NCBI GenBank assembly: GCA_021234155.1
Contig: JAJEKV010000529.1
Location: forward strand, 62,001-126,000
From: Isoetes taiwanensis
Lineage: Eukaryota > Streptophyta > Lycopodiopsida > Isoetales > Isoetaceae
Direction of reading: 5' to 3'
Length of the DNA stretch: 64,000 bases
Positions 10,284-22,172 of this stretch are shown piece by piece. The notes below the pieces were generated by a model. The model ran no database searches and was not told the origin of the DNA. It saw only the letters and a program-made list of their open reading frames with translations. The position numbers and the translations under genes are program-made. Every line of letters starts with the position of its first letter. The first letter of the stretch is position 1.

Positions 10284-13251
10284 CAATTAGTAGACCTTGG
10301 ATACAAGGTTTTATTTGAAAGATTGCAATGTAAGGTGTTTTTTGATAATAAACTCAAGTTTATTGGAAAGAGAGTTGGAAACCTATTTGGTCTAAATTCT
10401 GATCATTTTGTTCAAAGTATTAATCTTGTGACCTGTTCAAATATCAAGTTATGGCATGAAAGAATGTGCCATGTGAACTCTAAAACAATAGAACTCTTGA
10501 TTAAAAAAGGTTTGATTGAAGCTTCTGAAAGCAGAAATGAAAACTTCAAATGTGCAGGCTGCATCTTAGGCAAATATGCAAGGCTTCCATTCAAGAAATC
10601 TTTGAAAAGGGCAAAAGGAACATTAGATCTAATCCACTCAGACTTATGTGGACCCTTGAATGTAACTGGCATATCAGGGAAAAAATACTTCATCACTTTT
10701 GTTGATGACTACAGTAGACTGGCAAGAGTATATTGTCTAAGCACTAAAGATCTTGCTCTTCAAGCATTTAAACAATTTGTAAATGAAGTACAATTAGAGA
10801 CTGGCAGAAAAGTCAGATGTCTTCGTACTGATAAGGAGTGGAATTTTTGTCAGGGGAGTTCAAGCATTATTGTAACAAACTGGGCATCAAAAGACAGCTG
10901 ACCTGCAGGTTTTCTCCACAGCAGAATGGAGTTGCTGAGAGAAGAAACAAAACCATACTTAATGCAGTGAGAAGTATGCTCAAATATTCAGGGTTACCAA
11001 ATTTCCTCTGGGAAGAGGCTGTCAAAGCAGCAGTATATGTGCAGAATTTGTTACCATCTATCAGCATTAAAGGGGAGATTCCCATAACACTATGGTCTTC
11101 AAAAGTTCCAGACTATCTAAGACTTAAGGCATAAGGCTGTTTAGCCTATCTCCATGTCCCAAAAGAACTCAGAAAAAAACTTGATGACAGGGCTTACATA
11201 ACTTACATGGTTGGTTATGACCAACAATCAAAAGCTTATAGACTATATGATCCAAGCAAAAGGAAAATAATTATAAGTAGAGATGTACTATTTGACGAAG
11301 AGCAATTTTATAAAATTCTGCCAAGAATCAACAGCCATGAGCCCCGTGCTGAATCCACAAGTGCTAAAAGGGTACATGTTGAGAAGTGTTCAGAAAAGGC
11401 TGAACCTAACATTGACACAGAAGATGATGAGGAAGTAAACACCAGACATTTATTATAACTGATCCTAATGTGATTGCTGAACATGTGCAGCAGGAAGAAT
11501 CCAGTGATCAACAAGTCGAGCAGCAAGTGAACTATCCCAGAAGAAAAAGGAGAACTGAAGCTGAAATACTCAAAGATGAAGGCTTGCCTGATCAAGAAAA
11601 ATTTGGTAGGGATGATAGTGGCAAAAGTAAGAGATTCAAGGATATTGAAGGTGAGACGCTTGATTTGTTTGAAATACTAATGCATTTAGATGTCTCTGTC
11701 CCAAAGACATATGATGAAGCTATAAATTCTGCTGACAGCAGCCAATGGCTTAAAGCCATGCAAGAAGAAATGCACTCTTTTATTAGAACATGCACTTATG
11801 AGCTGGTTGATACACCAAATGACAAGAACATTGTAGGAAGTAAATGGATATTCAAGTTAAAGACTGGGGTAGATGGAAAAACGCCAAATCTTAAAGCTCG
11901 TTTAGTGGCACAAGGTTTTTCTCAGAAATATGGACAAGACTATGAGGAAACTTTTTCTCCTCTTGTAAAAATGAATAGTCTAAGAATGCTGCTGGCCATT
12001 GCAAATGCTGAAAACATGGAAATTCACCACATGGATGTGAATACAGCGTTTTTAAATGCTAAGCTTGCGGAGGAGATTTACATGAAACAGCCAACAGGGT
12101 TTGAAAAAGGAATTGGAAAAGTCTGGAAGCTAAGAAGAGCAGTGTACGGTCTCAAACAGTCACCAAGGGAATGGTACAAGTGCATAGACTTCTATCTGAG
12201 AGAACAAGGATTTGTTAAGTTAGAAAATGATGGCAATCTCTATAAGTATTAGGCTGGTGAGGAATGGTGCATAATTGCACTGTATGTAGATGACAATATG
12301 ATGATTTCAAAAGGAATTAAAGTTCTGGAGCATTGCAAGAACGTTCTAAACATTAAATATAGAATGTCAGATTTAGGTGAGCTGAGGAAATTCTTGGGAG
12401 TTGAAGTTCACAGGGATAGAGCCAATAAGATATTGACACTTACTCAGAAGAGCCAGATAGAAAGGATGCTTGACAAATTCAAAATGAGGGACTGCAACAT
12501 TGCTAAAACTCCTATAATACCAGGGTGTAAGATTTCTGCTAAAATGAGCCCAAGGAATGAAAGAGAACGAGAAGAGATGAAAAATGTACCTTACATGTCT
12601 CTGATAGGATGTCTTTCTTATGTGGCAAATTGTACTCGTCCAGATATAGCTTATGCTGTAAACATGTTAAGTAGATATAATAATGATCCAGGAAGGGATC
12701 ACTGGATAGCAGCAAAAAGGATATTAAGATATCTTAAGGGGACAATGAATGATGGAATTAGTTATAATACAGAGAACTTACAATTGCAGGCATTTTGTGA
12801 TGCAGATTGGGGAGGGGACCTTGATACAAGGAAGTCTACCTCAGGGTATTTAATTTTCTTAGAAGGAGCACCAGTTGCATGGAAATGCAAAAAACAGAAT
12901 GCTATTGCCATGTCTAGTGCTGAGGCAGAATATGCTTCAGCTGCATTAGCTACCAAAGAGTTGATATGGGAAAGAAGATTTATGTTTGAATTAGGTTATA
13001 ATCAATTTAAGGCTACAGAATTACATTGTGATAGTACCAGTTGCATAGCTATGACTAAAGACTCGGTTCTTCACGAAAGGACTAAGCATATTGAGTTAGA
13101 ACTGCACTTTATCAAAGATGTTGTGAAGAAAAATGCAGTCAAGATGGTATATGTGAACACCTCAAGTCAGTTAGCAGACATTCTGACTAAAGCTCTGTCA
13201 GAAGGAAAATTTATAGAGCTGAAGAATAAAATTCAGTGTCACAGGTTATAA
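10284..13251 (+). mobile_element. Ty1/copia retrotransposon pol, nearly complete
   Basis: In order: GAG-pre-integrase (LWHERMCHVN and CAGCILGKYARLPF, an HHCC zinc site); integrase core with DLIHSDLCGPL and FVDDYSR; a frame change near 10840 at the third catalytic region, where GEFKHYC carries the Glu; then the reverse transcriptase and RNase H. Stops lie near 11133, 11458 and 12250. gag, protease and the 5' LTR are absent, cut off at the LINE boundary. Integrase-RT-RNase H order and motif spelling identify Ty1/copia. Compared with the other elements here it is only lightly damaged and therefore relatively young. Confidence 0.9.
11470..13251 (+). pseudogene. Copia reverse transcriptase and RNase H
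   Basis: Two long open stretches, 11470-12252 and 12298-13251, are separated by a single in-frame TAG at about 12250 in the same frame. The first holds KWIFKLKTGVDGK, ARLVAQGFSQKYGQDYEETF and DVNTAFLNA. The palm motif YVDDN falls around the gap. The second holds RPDIAYAVNMLSRY, then RNase H with DADWGG, STSGYLIF, SSAEAEYASA and HERTKHIELELHFIKD. Catalytic residues of both enzymes are present. Only the stop prevents read-through. Confidence 0.85.
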
Positions 13252-13265
13252 CATGAAGGGGGAAT
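13252..13265 (+). promoter_or_regulatory. Polypurine tract of the copia element
   Basis: GAAGGGGGAA follows the RNase H stop codon directly and precedes TGTAGGG, the expected LTR start. Confidence 0.65.
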
Positions 13266-13900
13266 TGTAGGGATTGTTCATGTTATGATGATGAAGATAG
13301 CCTAGACAAAATCGAGATTGCACATGATCATTTAACCTAAAGTTGACATTCAAGGTTAAAGGGTTTATGAAATTGTAATGTTAAAGGTTAAAGGGTTTCG
13401 AAGGTTTGGCTCAGTTATTATGGGATATATCTATCCCATATTGAACGGAAAAAGAAAGTTGCCTTAGTGATACTATGTGGATCGATCGGTCCGCCATAGC
13501 GGCCGGATCCCGATCTTAAGGAATTGAAGAAGTATTCTTGTAAATGTATTGATGTGATATGATTCGCAAGTGAACAGAATGCAGATCGTAGTGCAGCTTG
13601 GGCTATTCAAGAGAAGGATAACTCAGTCACGTTGAACGGGTCAATACCTTAGCTACAGTGAAATTACTGTAGCAAATATAAGGTTTATTCTAAAGGTTAT
13701 GTGATAAGTGAATTTTGAATCAAACCTTTAAGGATTTTGAATAACAAACATTGAGAATATTGTGTTTGATTAATAAGCTTAGATCTAAGTTGCTTGGTCT
13801 CATTGTTCTATAGCATAATTATTTCCTTCAGCTTCATAGGTAGATCATTCGGAACCTAAAATTCCAGATGAGCCAGTATCTTTTCTTGCTATTAGAGCCT
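13266..13900 (+). mobile_element. 3' LTR of the copia element, right end not resolved
   Basis: It starts with TGTAGGG immediately after the polypurine tract. No second LTR is in the window for comparison, so the right edge is uncertain. A CA near 13830, after ATTTCCTT, is one candidate. Internal repeats of the phrase AAAGGTTAAAGGGTTT lie near 13350-13395. Confidence 0.45.
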
Positions 13901-16394
13901 TCCTAGAACCCGTAGTCTAGGTTTCAAACCCTAAGCAAGGAACCCTAATAAGTAGATAGATTCACGTGTGTAGATTAGATGTTATCTTCATTATTATCAT
14001 GTTATACTAATGTTGGTTGATCTTATTTTTGCACCTCTTGTGTATTGGGAAGGGGGGTAGAGACCTAGTAGCCGTTATCTAAATAATGCTCCTAGTTTAG
14101 ACCCCTTGGTTCCTATTATATGTGGCCTGTGCATAGGAACCTACTCGGCTTCGAGGGCTATGAAGTGACTTAGCATACAATGGGGCTAGTGGCAAAGTGG
14201 AGGGAGGTCCCTGCTGAGCGTGGCTACTGGGGACCCATAGCGGGCTAGACCTATAGTCGGTCACTTTGTGTACCGAACGTCGGGTATAGGACCGACACCT
14301 TCTGGGGCAATGGTGTTGCCCTGCCTCTCAAGAGTTGCAGGTGCTGGCCTGGCTCTTGTTTTCGGGGGTTCAGTCAGGTAAGGATTGTGTATCGTCACGA
14401 TCCTCTAGTCGCCCATGGAACCACTAGACCTCGGGAAGGGGAGATGCAACCCTTCCTGCCTCATCGGACCAGGGAAATGCAACCCGGAGTAGTCCCACTA
14501 GGCGATACCATAGGAATACGTCTCCAGAAGGTTATAGTCACATCAGAGCCCAATTTAGCCTGATTGCAAAGTATGCACAGGAGGGGCGGATGGAGTGGTC
14601 AACCCTAGTCATTGTCTGTAGCTAGCCTCGCCATTGTTTATATCTCAGTCTGCTCTATCGTGTGGCCAGCCGTCAGTCTACCTTCCTTATGAGTCTGAGC
14701 CTAGGGTAGGAGCTCTCGCGTATTATGGCATATTGATATTTATGTTGTATCTATGGATGTATGGATGGGCTACCCTTCGAGGTAGTTAGATGTATCATTG
14801 TTGTTGGTGCTGACATTATGTTATGCTTCCGCTGTTATAGGAGCCCATAGGGGAAGGGTGCGCAAGACATCTTCGTGTCCCCTTCCCGCACTAGGGATAT
14901 CTTGGGTGCGGGATAGACGAAGGGACCATGCGGCCGAGGGGATGGATGGGGGATTTCCTACAAGATGTATGACTGGCGTCGTATATTTGGTGGGGAACGT
15001 CACACCTGCCTTCTTACTTCGATGGTCCAATGCTTTAAACCAATGTTTTTCAGGCAGCCACGTCATCATATTTAAGGTTTAATGTTTACGTATCTATTTA
15101 ATTGATTGGTCATGCCGCATGTTCATAAAAGTGAGCCACATGACTGTCGGCGTTGTCAGATGGGAGTGATTGAAGATGACCAATATACTCTCCAAATTGG
15201 TTCAACATTTGTAATTGTTAGAACAATATGTTGGTTTAGTTCAATTTAATGAACCACTACATGTACCAACAATTGTAGTGGTACCCGCATCTTATATCAT
15301 GAAGGTTCTTGATCAAGCGGCCCATTTCGAGTACACTGATAATATCTACATGTTCATTAGTAAACTTAATATTGTCAAGGTTTTTCCCTCAAAAACTCTT
15401 CGAGCAAAAGGTTTTTCAATCCTATATAGTAATGGGCATATTGTGCTTTTTTTTGGGTTGCCCCTAGGGGGGCAAACCCTGGGTTTGTGGGATATACTGA
15501 GTATATGCTGGAATATACTCAGTATATGTTGATGACTGCTAAAAACCCTAAAAACCCTTTGTTCCCTGTAAATGCACGGTCAGTTGCGTTGTGGATCAAG
15601 GATGTTCTGGACCGGGTAACTGGCAGCTCCAATCTGATGAATTTTGGCAAACGTCTCTAACCATTTCATCTTCAACAGGGAAGTTTGTTCTCAGGTTAGC
15701 GTCTAAATCACGAAAGGCAAGACCCACATTATTTTTCAATCTGATAAATGTCGCACTTGAATATAGAATGAGAAATCGGCGAAAAAAGGATCCAGTAAAG
15801 CAGCTAAGCAAAGTTCTCGCTCTGCATCCAACCAGAAAAGGGATAATCCATTAGGAACCGATCTAGAAAATGCACCTCCTATCCAAAATATTGCTCTAGA
15901 AGATGAGTTTATCTGTGAAGGATCGACAGGCCCTAGGTCATGCTTAAAAGAATCTGCATTATCTTTTATTTATGTTTATCAATTCGACTATCGTTTTCGT
16001 TATCCTAGTATTATAGTGCCTGCTTGGTGCTCTAGTATCTGGTGTTTACAGCTTCTTACTGTTATCGAGTCTAAAAACATCCATGTTCTACACCTCATGT
16101 ATAGGTTTTATACCTCTTGCAGACTTATGACAAATTGCCACAATCTGTCATAGTGCAAGAGAAGTTATCTTTCCCAAAAAGGATGAAATAGATAACTCAA
16201 GAGCTCAACTGACAACTTCAAGCCTGCAAATCCAAAATCTGTTTAGCTATTGCAGTTGAAGAGAGAGTGTAAGATCTTTATTCTTGTCAACATTAGTAGT
16301 GCTAATACAAAACTTGCATATTTTGGGATTGGTGCATCAGAATTTTATGTAACTACTCTTTTGGGTTGCTCAAAGAATGAATTCATTTTTACAG
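13901..16394. other. Repeat-like and intergenic sequence, no gene recognised
   Basis: The part 13901-14900 is GC-richer and non-coding, in the style of a retrotransposon LTR or leader. At 15487-15527 there are two 14-bp words (ATATACTGAGTATA and ATATACTCAGTATA) that are reverse complements of each other and could form a hairpin. An open stretch at 15591-15854 has no recognisable domain; Lys/Arg-rich residues near its end are its only feature. Confidence 0.35.
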
Positions 16395-16827
16395 GTTAGT
16401 GTTGAATATCTAACCAGACCTTTGGAAGTGTTCAGAGAGATGAGACGTGTATTAAAGTCCGGAGGCCTTGCTTGTATGAGGTGCCTTCACAATAACTATC
16501 TTCCGATCTTCTTGTATCCCAGAAAATTAATTATTTTTTTGTTGTTACACTAGTTTCTCAAATAGATTTTTTGGACAAAAGCCATTGCAATGTGGGACAG
16601 ATCTTTGGTGATCTTGACCGTGTATGGATTGTTGGAGCATATTTCCATTATCTTTGGAGGATATGAAGCTCCACGTAGATTGTACAATGTTCCGACATCT
16701 CTAAATTTTCCTATTGACCTCTCGCTTCAATGCGGGCACTTGATATTTCCCGAATCCTATTTTTTTTTTGGGTCTTTGGGCTAGTGATCCAATGTATGTC
16801 GTCTTCTCTAGGAAATTGGGAGCTTAG
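16395..16827 (+). pseudogene. 3' part of a plant SAM-dependent methyltransferase gene, frame broken by short indels
   Basis: After a TTTTTACAG acceptor the exon reads SVEYLTRPLEVFREMRRVLK then SGGLACM, the post-motif region of a class I SAM methyltransferase found in plants. A GT donor follows. The next exon, after CACTAG, reads SFSNRFF, then WTKAIAMW in a second frame, then DLDRVWIVGAYFHY in another, then GGYEAP. The gene ends with SDPMYVVFSRKLGA and a stop. The expected order of conserved blocks is kept. Each frame change sits at a homopolymer (six T at 16566-16571, GGG near 16593, TTT near 16604 and 16654). The upstream SAM-binding half was not found in the window. It is either a truncated pseudogene or a gene with sequencing errors. 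Confidence 0.6.
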
Positions 16828-19747
16828 ATTTTCTTGAATTCATGGAGAATCTTTGTTTTAATTTTTATCAATCGTTATGGTACCGCTTTTGAACATGGAA
16901 TAATGGTTTCCCCATGAAAGGTGCCTAAAATATTCTTTGTTGCAAGACAACCGGTGAAATCTGGATTTTTCAGGTTAGTGATCTGTAGGGTGGTAGCTTC
17001 ACAACATAAGCCGGGATACAAAACTATCTTACCTATTCAAACCGGAGAAGGTTTTCAATCTCGAATTCTTTGAAGGGTTGGAGATAGGTTGAGGGTTATA
17101 TTTTGGGTAAAAGGTTCCTTTTATTTTTGGCCGGTAAGACACTTTATAATGCGAGGCTTCATGTAGTTCAATCTGAGCCATTGGGTGCTAGGATATTCCC
17201 GGCAAAGAATGATTAATCAAAATCAAAATAGGTAACTCATTATACCCCCAAAACCTAGAACATAATAATGCACAATACACGGATTTGGCCAATGAATAAA
17301 ACATATACAATTTCAAGGTTGACAATAACAAAAGTTTTGCAAATCCATCCGCTCAATGAACAACATGAGCATTTATCGACCAGCTAGAATTAAAATGAGT
17401 TGTATTTAGCAAACAAGCTCGTATTCATTTGCAAATAAAGACTTCTAGAGGCAATTCTAAAATGTCTAAAAATGTCGCAAGTGAAAGCATTACAATATGC
17501 GAAAAGCTTTCTTGGTGGCCCTAGACAAGATAGGATACAAATTAATGAAGAGTTGTTCTCTGTCATTTCTTTCAAAGCCACCTTTTTGTGAGAAGTTGTC
17601 ATGATATGTCTTTGCAGAAATTGCGGCAACTTTTGTTTACATTGTGAAACTCGAAGTTATTTTGTTACTTCAAACTCTAATTGTTAAATTCTCTGTTAAA
17701 ACCGTAATTTGCCAGTGGAGATAGAATTACAAGCTTTGCTATGATGCATAACCACAGCAATCCCAACGGATCATTTATTACGAAATTTTAGAATTCATTT
17801 TTATTAAAAAAAATAGCCACATAACAAGTCTCTCAATTGGGAGCACCGCTATTGCGTAAAACAAAAACGCAGAAACAAAACTCGAGTTACTCCTACTCGA
17901 TTCCGGTATGCAAGACACATCATAGGCATTTTCCATTGATCGACAATTGGAATGCTTCATTGATTCTAGAGAATTCATAATTGTGAGTGATGAAATCATC
18001 CAAATTCAGCTCCGCAGATTCGGTGAGAACCAAATTTAGATACTCCTTGCAAAAACATTATCCTAAAAACAAATACCGTAGTAGCACTAACCTTATTCAT
18101 GTATTTCTTCACAAGGCCATTGATGTCACTCTTGCCTCAGTAGTTCCCAAAGAAGGTTCCAGTCAATGTTCGACCATACAGAAATTACATTTATGGATCG
18201 GAAACCTTTTTTCCGGGCATCATCCAATCCTCGCAACTACAACTCTACCCCACAGATGCATCAGGTTTTGGTTTTTAAAGAGAAGTATGCTAAAATAATG
18301 CTTTCCAAGAACATACATCATGAGTACACTCCACAACAATCTTGATCGTCGACATTCCCACGCGATTCAACGGCCATTGAGCACCCATATCCGTGGATGT
18401 TACTAGAAGAAACCAATAAAACTAGATAGTTCTTTAACAAAGCAATACGAAATCGTGATCAAAGTCTTGTTAATGGTTTTCTTCAAAAATTTCTGAAAGA
18501 TGAATTGAACTATGTCTAAGTTTACAAGAACATTGCTGGTTGGGCAATAGCTCAGGTCGGGCTCAAAAGACTGCATAACATTATGGATCAAAAAATATTA
18601 TAAACATGGCAATTTCCACAGAATTCTACATAACTAGTCTTGTGTATATTGTCAGGTCAGATAGCGTGGATCTGATTTAAGCCACTTCACCCTCGGGCCA
18701 TGGAGGGCAACCCTTCGTGCACAACACCTTGTTTTATATTGGGCCCTGAGACCATTTGACCTCCGTGAACGATAAAATCAATTTATTCATCCATTCATTT
18801 GACTTATGTGGCATGCTCTTAACATTCTCAACAATGTACATTGACAAGGCGATGTCGCCTCGCAAGTGTGACATCCTGGTTTTAAGGTAACTTATATTTG
18901 CATGCTCTTGCATAAAACTTTTCTTCCATCCATAGAATGTTAACAAATAAGCCATTTGCCATGCTTGGACGCAAGACTAATTTATTGTTTAATGTGATTG
19001 TATCCACATAGCCATCTATGGAATACAAGTCAAACATATTATACACGAAGGTAGTTCAGAAGCATGTCTCAAGCTTGCTAACTCTACACCTAAAAAATAA
19101 TGCACATCACGTTATGTAACAAAATGGTGTCTTGAAGGTTTTGACTGCCTATGTAGTAGTTTTCTTTGTGACTTAATATTAAACCGGAGATAACGGTCCC
19201 ATATGACAAAATGACCCCTTTATTCTCTTTCTTTGAAGCTGCAGGGCCTTCTAAAACATTGCTAAATCCTGAAATTTATATTAATCTTTAACTAGATAAT
19301 TGCTGATTGCCACGTTCAAACGTCTACTTTGCCTATAGGCACGTCAAAATGTGACAAGATGCTTGATCTTGATAGTCTAGTTCTAATGTTGTTGGAGCTA
19401 ACAACCTTTGGAGGATTGAAGCTCACAACCTCGTATGAAGGAAAAAAAAAGCAGCTATTCACGACATTTTCAGCCAACTACATAAGTTCTGTTGTCAGAA
19501 TTTACTTAATTTTGTTCCCGCTGCAATAATTGCGTTCTGATTACAATATATTAGGTAATGCATTAAAGAACAACAATAAAACCCTCTGATATGGGTGTGT
19601 TGGAGTGTCCTAGAATATTTAAGCACAAATGTATTCTTTGCTTATAAGATCATACGAAATCTTTTACTTGCAAAAATGTGATCGCTGATGCTTTTGTTGC
19701 CACCAGCTGGCTGCTTTTTTGTAAATTTTCTTCCAGTGCAGCATGGC
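16828..19747. other. AT-rich intergenic, no gene recognised
   Basis: Open stretches here are short, lack domains and conflict between strands. No LTR, tail or target duplication was recognised. Confidence 0.35.
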
Positions 19748-21271
19748 TTAGTTTTGTTGCTTCCTTGTTGAGAATGTTCGATTTACCTCGGTTGCTGCTT
19801 TGAGCCCAGTATCCAAGTTACTTAATTCCTTAGCAAGCTTCCTGTTCTCCTAATAAGAAAGTAATCACAACTTAACACTTATTTCCGCCATCAAGCTCAA
19901 GTTTCAAGATTGAACACCTTTATACCTGTTGAAGCAGATTCTTTTCACCCATAAGAACTTCAATCTGTTGATCTTTCTGTGCAAGTAACTGACTCACCTG
20001 CACCACCTAACATCAAGCTAGATCTAGAAAATATAGTTCTGCTCTAATAAACAAATAAGATGGCCCAATTACTTGTTGCATATTTTGCTCGCATTCACTA
20101 GCTCTTAAATGCTCGGCGTCAAATTTATTTCTCCACTCGGCTACTTCATCCAATGCGTTATTGTATAGCTGTTCATAAACACCCCTACAATGATAAATGC
20201 TAAGTTTATCAAACTACCCCATAAAATGCTCAGGACACAAAATCTTAATAAACCTAGGCATCCTCCAATCATCATGGGATTGTAAGATAATTGAGGCATG
20301 AATTTCCACTTTTGTGGTATAAGCATTGCATTCAAATCATCATGAGTTTGCATTCAGCTTTGCATTCAGTACCATAGAACTATGGCTGAATTAAAGAAGA
20401 TAATAAACAGACTCTAAGGGGAGGACACTAATGCAGCATTCAGCTAAAGATCTTTGACGGTTTGCTAAGGAAAGTACCAGAAGCGTCATAGTGCAAATTT
20501 AAATTTTATTCCTCACAATCCTCAACAAAAATTATCGGAAGCAATGGTTGGTTAGCTGCTCAATTATCTAGACTACCTCAAACATCAGTTTGGCTGCCAC
20601 CAAAACAATAAGGTTTCATGAAGGATTAAAAAAACGCCCAGCTCATTGAAAACTGAAATTGCCAAAGTTGAAGTAATGGCAGAAACATAGGCATAGATAC
20701 CGCAAAATGCAATATGACCTTATTAAGCTACTTAGCCTTCCTGTCTTACTAATTGGACATTAGCAAAAGGATTAAACATGACCAAACGAATTAAAACATC
20801 TGACACTGGGAAAAGCTCATCCCCCCTAAAAAAAAAAAGCTCATATTTTCCTTCATTATTTGAGAAGAGAAACTATCAGCATCCTGATGTTTAGTAAAGA
20901 AATGCAGACACCTCTAGAAGTTAATATGTGCAGCAATCTATAGACAGAAAGAAATTTGTCTGATAATATCTCGCCCAATATCCTGCATGCAATGACCAGG
21001 TGGTTCATATAGGAAGGCATAATGTTTCAAGCTCAGCTTATTATGTTCTATTCACAATGTAGTGTAACAATCTAGTTATATGTAACTCAAACATCGTCAT
21101 TATTCAAGTTTAAAGCAGTTGGAATTTAAACGAAGGTTGAAGTGCCACGAACCTATTATGCCGCTCATCTGTTAGATCCATCTGCACAGCCCAGAGGCGT
21201 TGATACATTGCCACACCAATCACCGTTAGCAGCAGTAACAAGAGGATACCTCGGGCTCCAACTCTTCTCAT
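19748..21271 (-). CDS. Small membrane-anchored coiled-coil protein, four exons, intact
   Basis: Exons read from GT/AG sites and phase: 21271-21153, 20184-20073, 19997-19926 and 19849-19748, giving 134 residues with no frame defect. Residues 1-8 are basic (MRRVGARG). Residues 9-22 form one hydrophobic membrane segment (ILLLLLLTVIGVAM). The rest is charged and helical (EVAEWRNKFDAEHLRASE, VSQLLAQKDQQIEVLMGEKN, RKLAKELSNLDTGLK), as expected for a coiled coil. The topology suggests a type II or signal-anchored protein with the coiled coil on the other side of the membrane. The last exon contains a GAG/GTAAAT that could serve as a donor to a further exon, so the C-terminus may be longer. I do not recognise a named family. 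Confidence 0.65.
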
Positions 21272-21370
21272 CTCTCAAGGCTACGAAATTTGTTTTCGCA
21301 GCATCCCAGCTACACTACGCCCTGCAACTTTGAAATTTGGCTGGAAGACACTCGCGACCGTGCGTATTAG

Positions 21371-21447
21371 GGTGCCGGTATCCACATGGTGAAAACACCG
21401 GAATGCTGTATCCCTCGGTTTTTATCTCCGCAAAGGCGAGGCGGGGG
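21371..21447. repeat. Copy 1 of a dispersed duplication
   Basis: GGTGCCGGTATCCACATGGTGAAAAC and GGAATGCTGTATCCCTC, then GGTTTTTATC, recur at 22082-22172 with a 20-bp insertion. Confidence 0.7.
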
Positions 21448-22081
21448 CGAGCGGCGGAATTTACCCCCGTAAAAACCTATAAACGATTTTTATAAAATGT
21501 AAAGATATTTTATTGAAATTACCTGTGAGTGATGGCGGTAGGGTTTGATCCAGTTTCTTCCTGGATGTTCGTGTGATATGGCGGTAGGCTTTGATCCAGG
21601 CTATAGCCGGAGCTTTTATGACAAATTCTTTCAGAGTATTAGCGTCTTCATATTTTCCAGCTTTTTTCATGGCCATGGCGGGAGGCTTGTTGCATGCGGC
21701 CTTGTTGCAGATGCAGATCCGGCAGATGTAGAACCAAGCTTCTGCGAAATGTGTTACCCTGATTCGGCAGACGTTAGAACCAAGCTTCTGCGAAATGGAA
21801 TACCCTGGTTTGCTTTGTCGGAACTCCGTACCCCAGCTTGGAAAGGTTTGCTTGACGGATCTGTGGGGAAAAATGGATTCCTCTGTGTTGTAGCTTGCAA
21901 ATCTTCCACTAATCTTTTGTTTCTAAACACAAAGCCAGAGCTCATCCGGCAAATCGTAGTGATGCTCTGTTTTTGCTCCTTTGCAATGAATCGTGGCGGC
22001 GCCGCTCCTAAAAATGCGGGAAGGATTATGAGTTGCAATTTTAGTGTAAATAACTCGTAATTTCAATAAAAGTATCTTTAC
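21448..22081 (+). other. Region with short local duplications, ORF of unknown nature
   Basis: An uninterrupted 171-codon frame (21545-22060) spans it but has no recognisable domain. Two internal near-tandem duplications are visible: ATGGCGGTAGG(G/C)TTTGATCCAG at 21533 and 21578, and a segment containing AGAACCAAGCTTCTGCGAAATG at about 21731 and 21776. These look like decayed repeat units rather than a conserved gene. Confidence 0.4.
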
Positions 22082-22172
22082 GGTGCCGGTATCCACGTGG
22101 TGAAAACATCGGAATGCTGTATCCCTCACTCAAGAATTAAATTGAATGGTTTTTATCGCCACAAAGACCAAT
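22082..22172. repeat. Copy 2 of a dispersed duplication
   Basis: Homologous to 21371-21447. Between the shared blocks TATCCCTC and GGTTTTTATC it carries ACTCAAGAATTAAATTGAAT, which is absent from copy 1. Its right end runs into the LTR of the neighbouring copia remnant. Confidence 0.7.

Noticed and set aside
15541-15562. AAAAACCCTAAAAACCC as telomeric repeat
   Set aside because: Only two units, not the plant CCCTAAA spacing, and no array around it.
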